Source: an uncultured Desulfobacterales bacterium (lineage in GTDB: Bacteria; Desulfobacterota; Desulfobacteria; Desulfobacterales; UBA11574). Taken from it: a stretch of DNA of 5,389 bases. The first letter of the stretch is position 1. Every line of letters starts with the position of its first letter. The DNA lies in assembly GCA_937925895.1 (NCBI GenBank), contig CALANC010000163.1, positions 1 through 5,389 of the forward strand. Reading direction: 5' to 3'. Under the pieces are notes generated by a model. It made no database searches, was not told where the DNA came from, and saw only the letters and a program-made list of their open reading frames with translations. Shown here piece after piece: positions 5,089 to 5,389 of the stretch. Both the position numbers and the translations under genes were made by a program.

Positions 5089-5373
5089 CTACAAAATCCA
5101 CGATAAGATAGCGGTCCCAAGAATAAGAGCTATAATCCCAAAAAACCTGTATGTTTGATCTGACATGGAGTCTAAATACCAGTTCGTTAGCCCGTCACAC
5201 ATATTTTTTGGATTAAAGAAAATAATCCCTCCTTTAATGACACCTAAAATCCCGATAACCCTTAAAAACCAGGCATGACGACTAACGGAGGCAGCAATTA
5301 TAAGCAAAACACCGATCACTGCCGGCAGGAATGATAAAATTTTTCGATCAACCCCTCGGATCATTCTTTTCAT
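5089..5373 (-). CDS. Small three-helix membrane protein, DUF2065-like, function unknown
   Basis: A 94-residue hydrophobic protein read leftward, with helices at about 13-30, 36-53 and 75-93. The pattern of helix, RVIGILGVIKG, a short NPK link, then LDSMSDQTYRFFGIIALILG resembles DUF2065-type and related small inner-membrane proteins, but I cannot make a firm family call. The start is uncertain: ATG at 5373 and a second ATG three codons later have no clear Shine-Dalgarno sequence, and the frame stays open to the window edge, so the true start may lie beyond base 5389. It converges on the MauE-like gene with only 7 bases between the stop codons and no clear terminator between them, so it is not part of that operon. 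Confidence 0.65.
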   Translation of the reverse strand: MKRMIRGVDRKILSFLPAVIGVLLIIAASVSRHAWFLRVIGILGVIKGGIIFFNPKNMCDGLTNWYLDSMSDQTYRFFGIIALILGTAILSWIL

Positions 5374-5389
5374 TGCGTTTCTGTGTCCA

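Overview
The window (5,389 bases, moderately AT-rich) looks like chromosomal DNA of a Gram-negative anaerobe or sulfate-reducer type, most plausibly a Desulfobacterota (deltaproteobacterial) genome. This placement is an inference from gene content: a PilZ protein, a PA2779-family protein, a lipoprotein with TPRs, a Tat-signal radical SAM enzyme of the AmrS family and a MauE/DoxX membrane protein. No rRNA or tRNA gene, insertion sequence, CRISPR array or phage gene was seen.

Left part (1-934). The window opens inside a PilZ-domain gene, a likely c-di-GMP receptor, followed by a small PA2779-family membrane protein. A weak A/T hairpin lies between them. A 185-base AT-rich gap (935-1119) follows.

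Middle (1120-2678). A TPR lipoprotein whose C-terminus looks like a degenerate OmpA/peptidoglycan-binding domain is tightly coupled (2-base gap) to a secreted protein. That protein has a striking Gly/Trp/His motif and a Gly/Lys/Ser/His-rich tail. Both appear to act in the cell envelope. A 232-base gap (2679-2910) holds a perfect 10-bp inverted repeat, a smaller hairpin and a weak promoter candidate.

Right part (2911-5081). Three same-strand genes look like one operon: a radical SAM enzyme of the AmmeMemoRadiSam (AmrS) family with an intact twin-arginine signal, a membrane-anchored rhodanese, and a four-helix MauE/DoxX-like protein with a CxC pair in an external loop. The rhodanese and MauE reading frames overlap by 8 bases. 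All three probably present their reactive cysteines or Fe-S chemistry on the periplasmic side. This suggests an uncharacterised periplasmic radical SAM/sulfur-redox module and is the most interesting part of the window. A convergent small membrane-protein gene on the minus strand ends 7 bases from the operon and closes the window.
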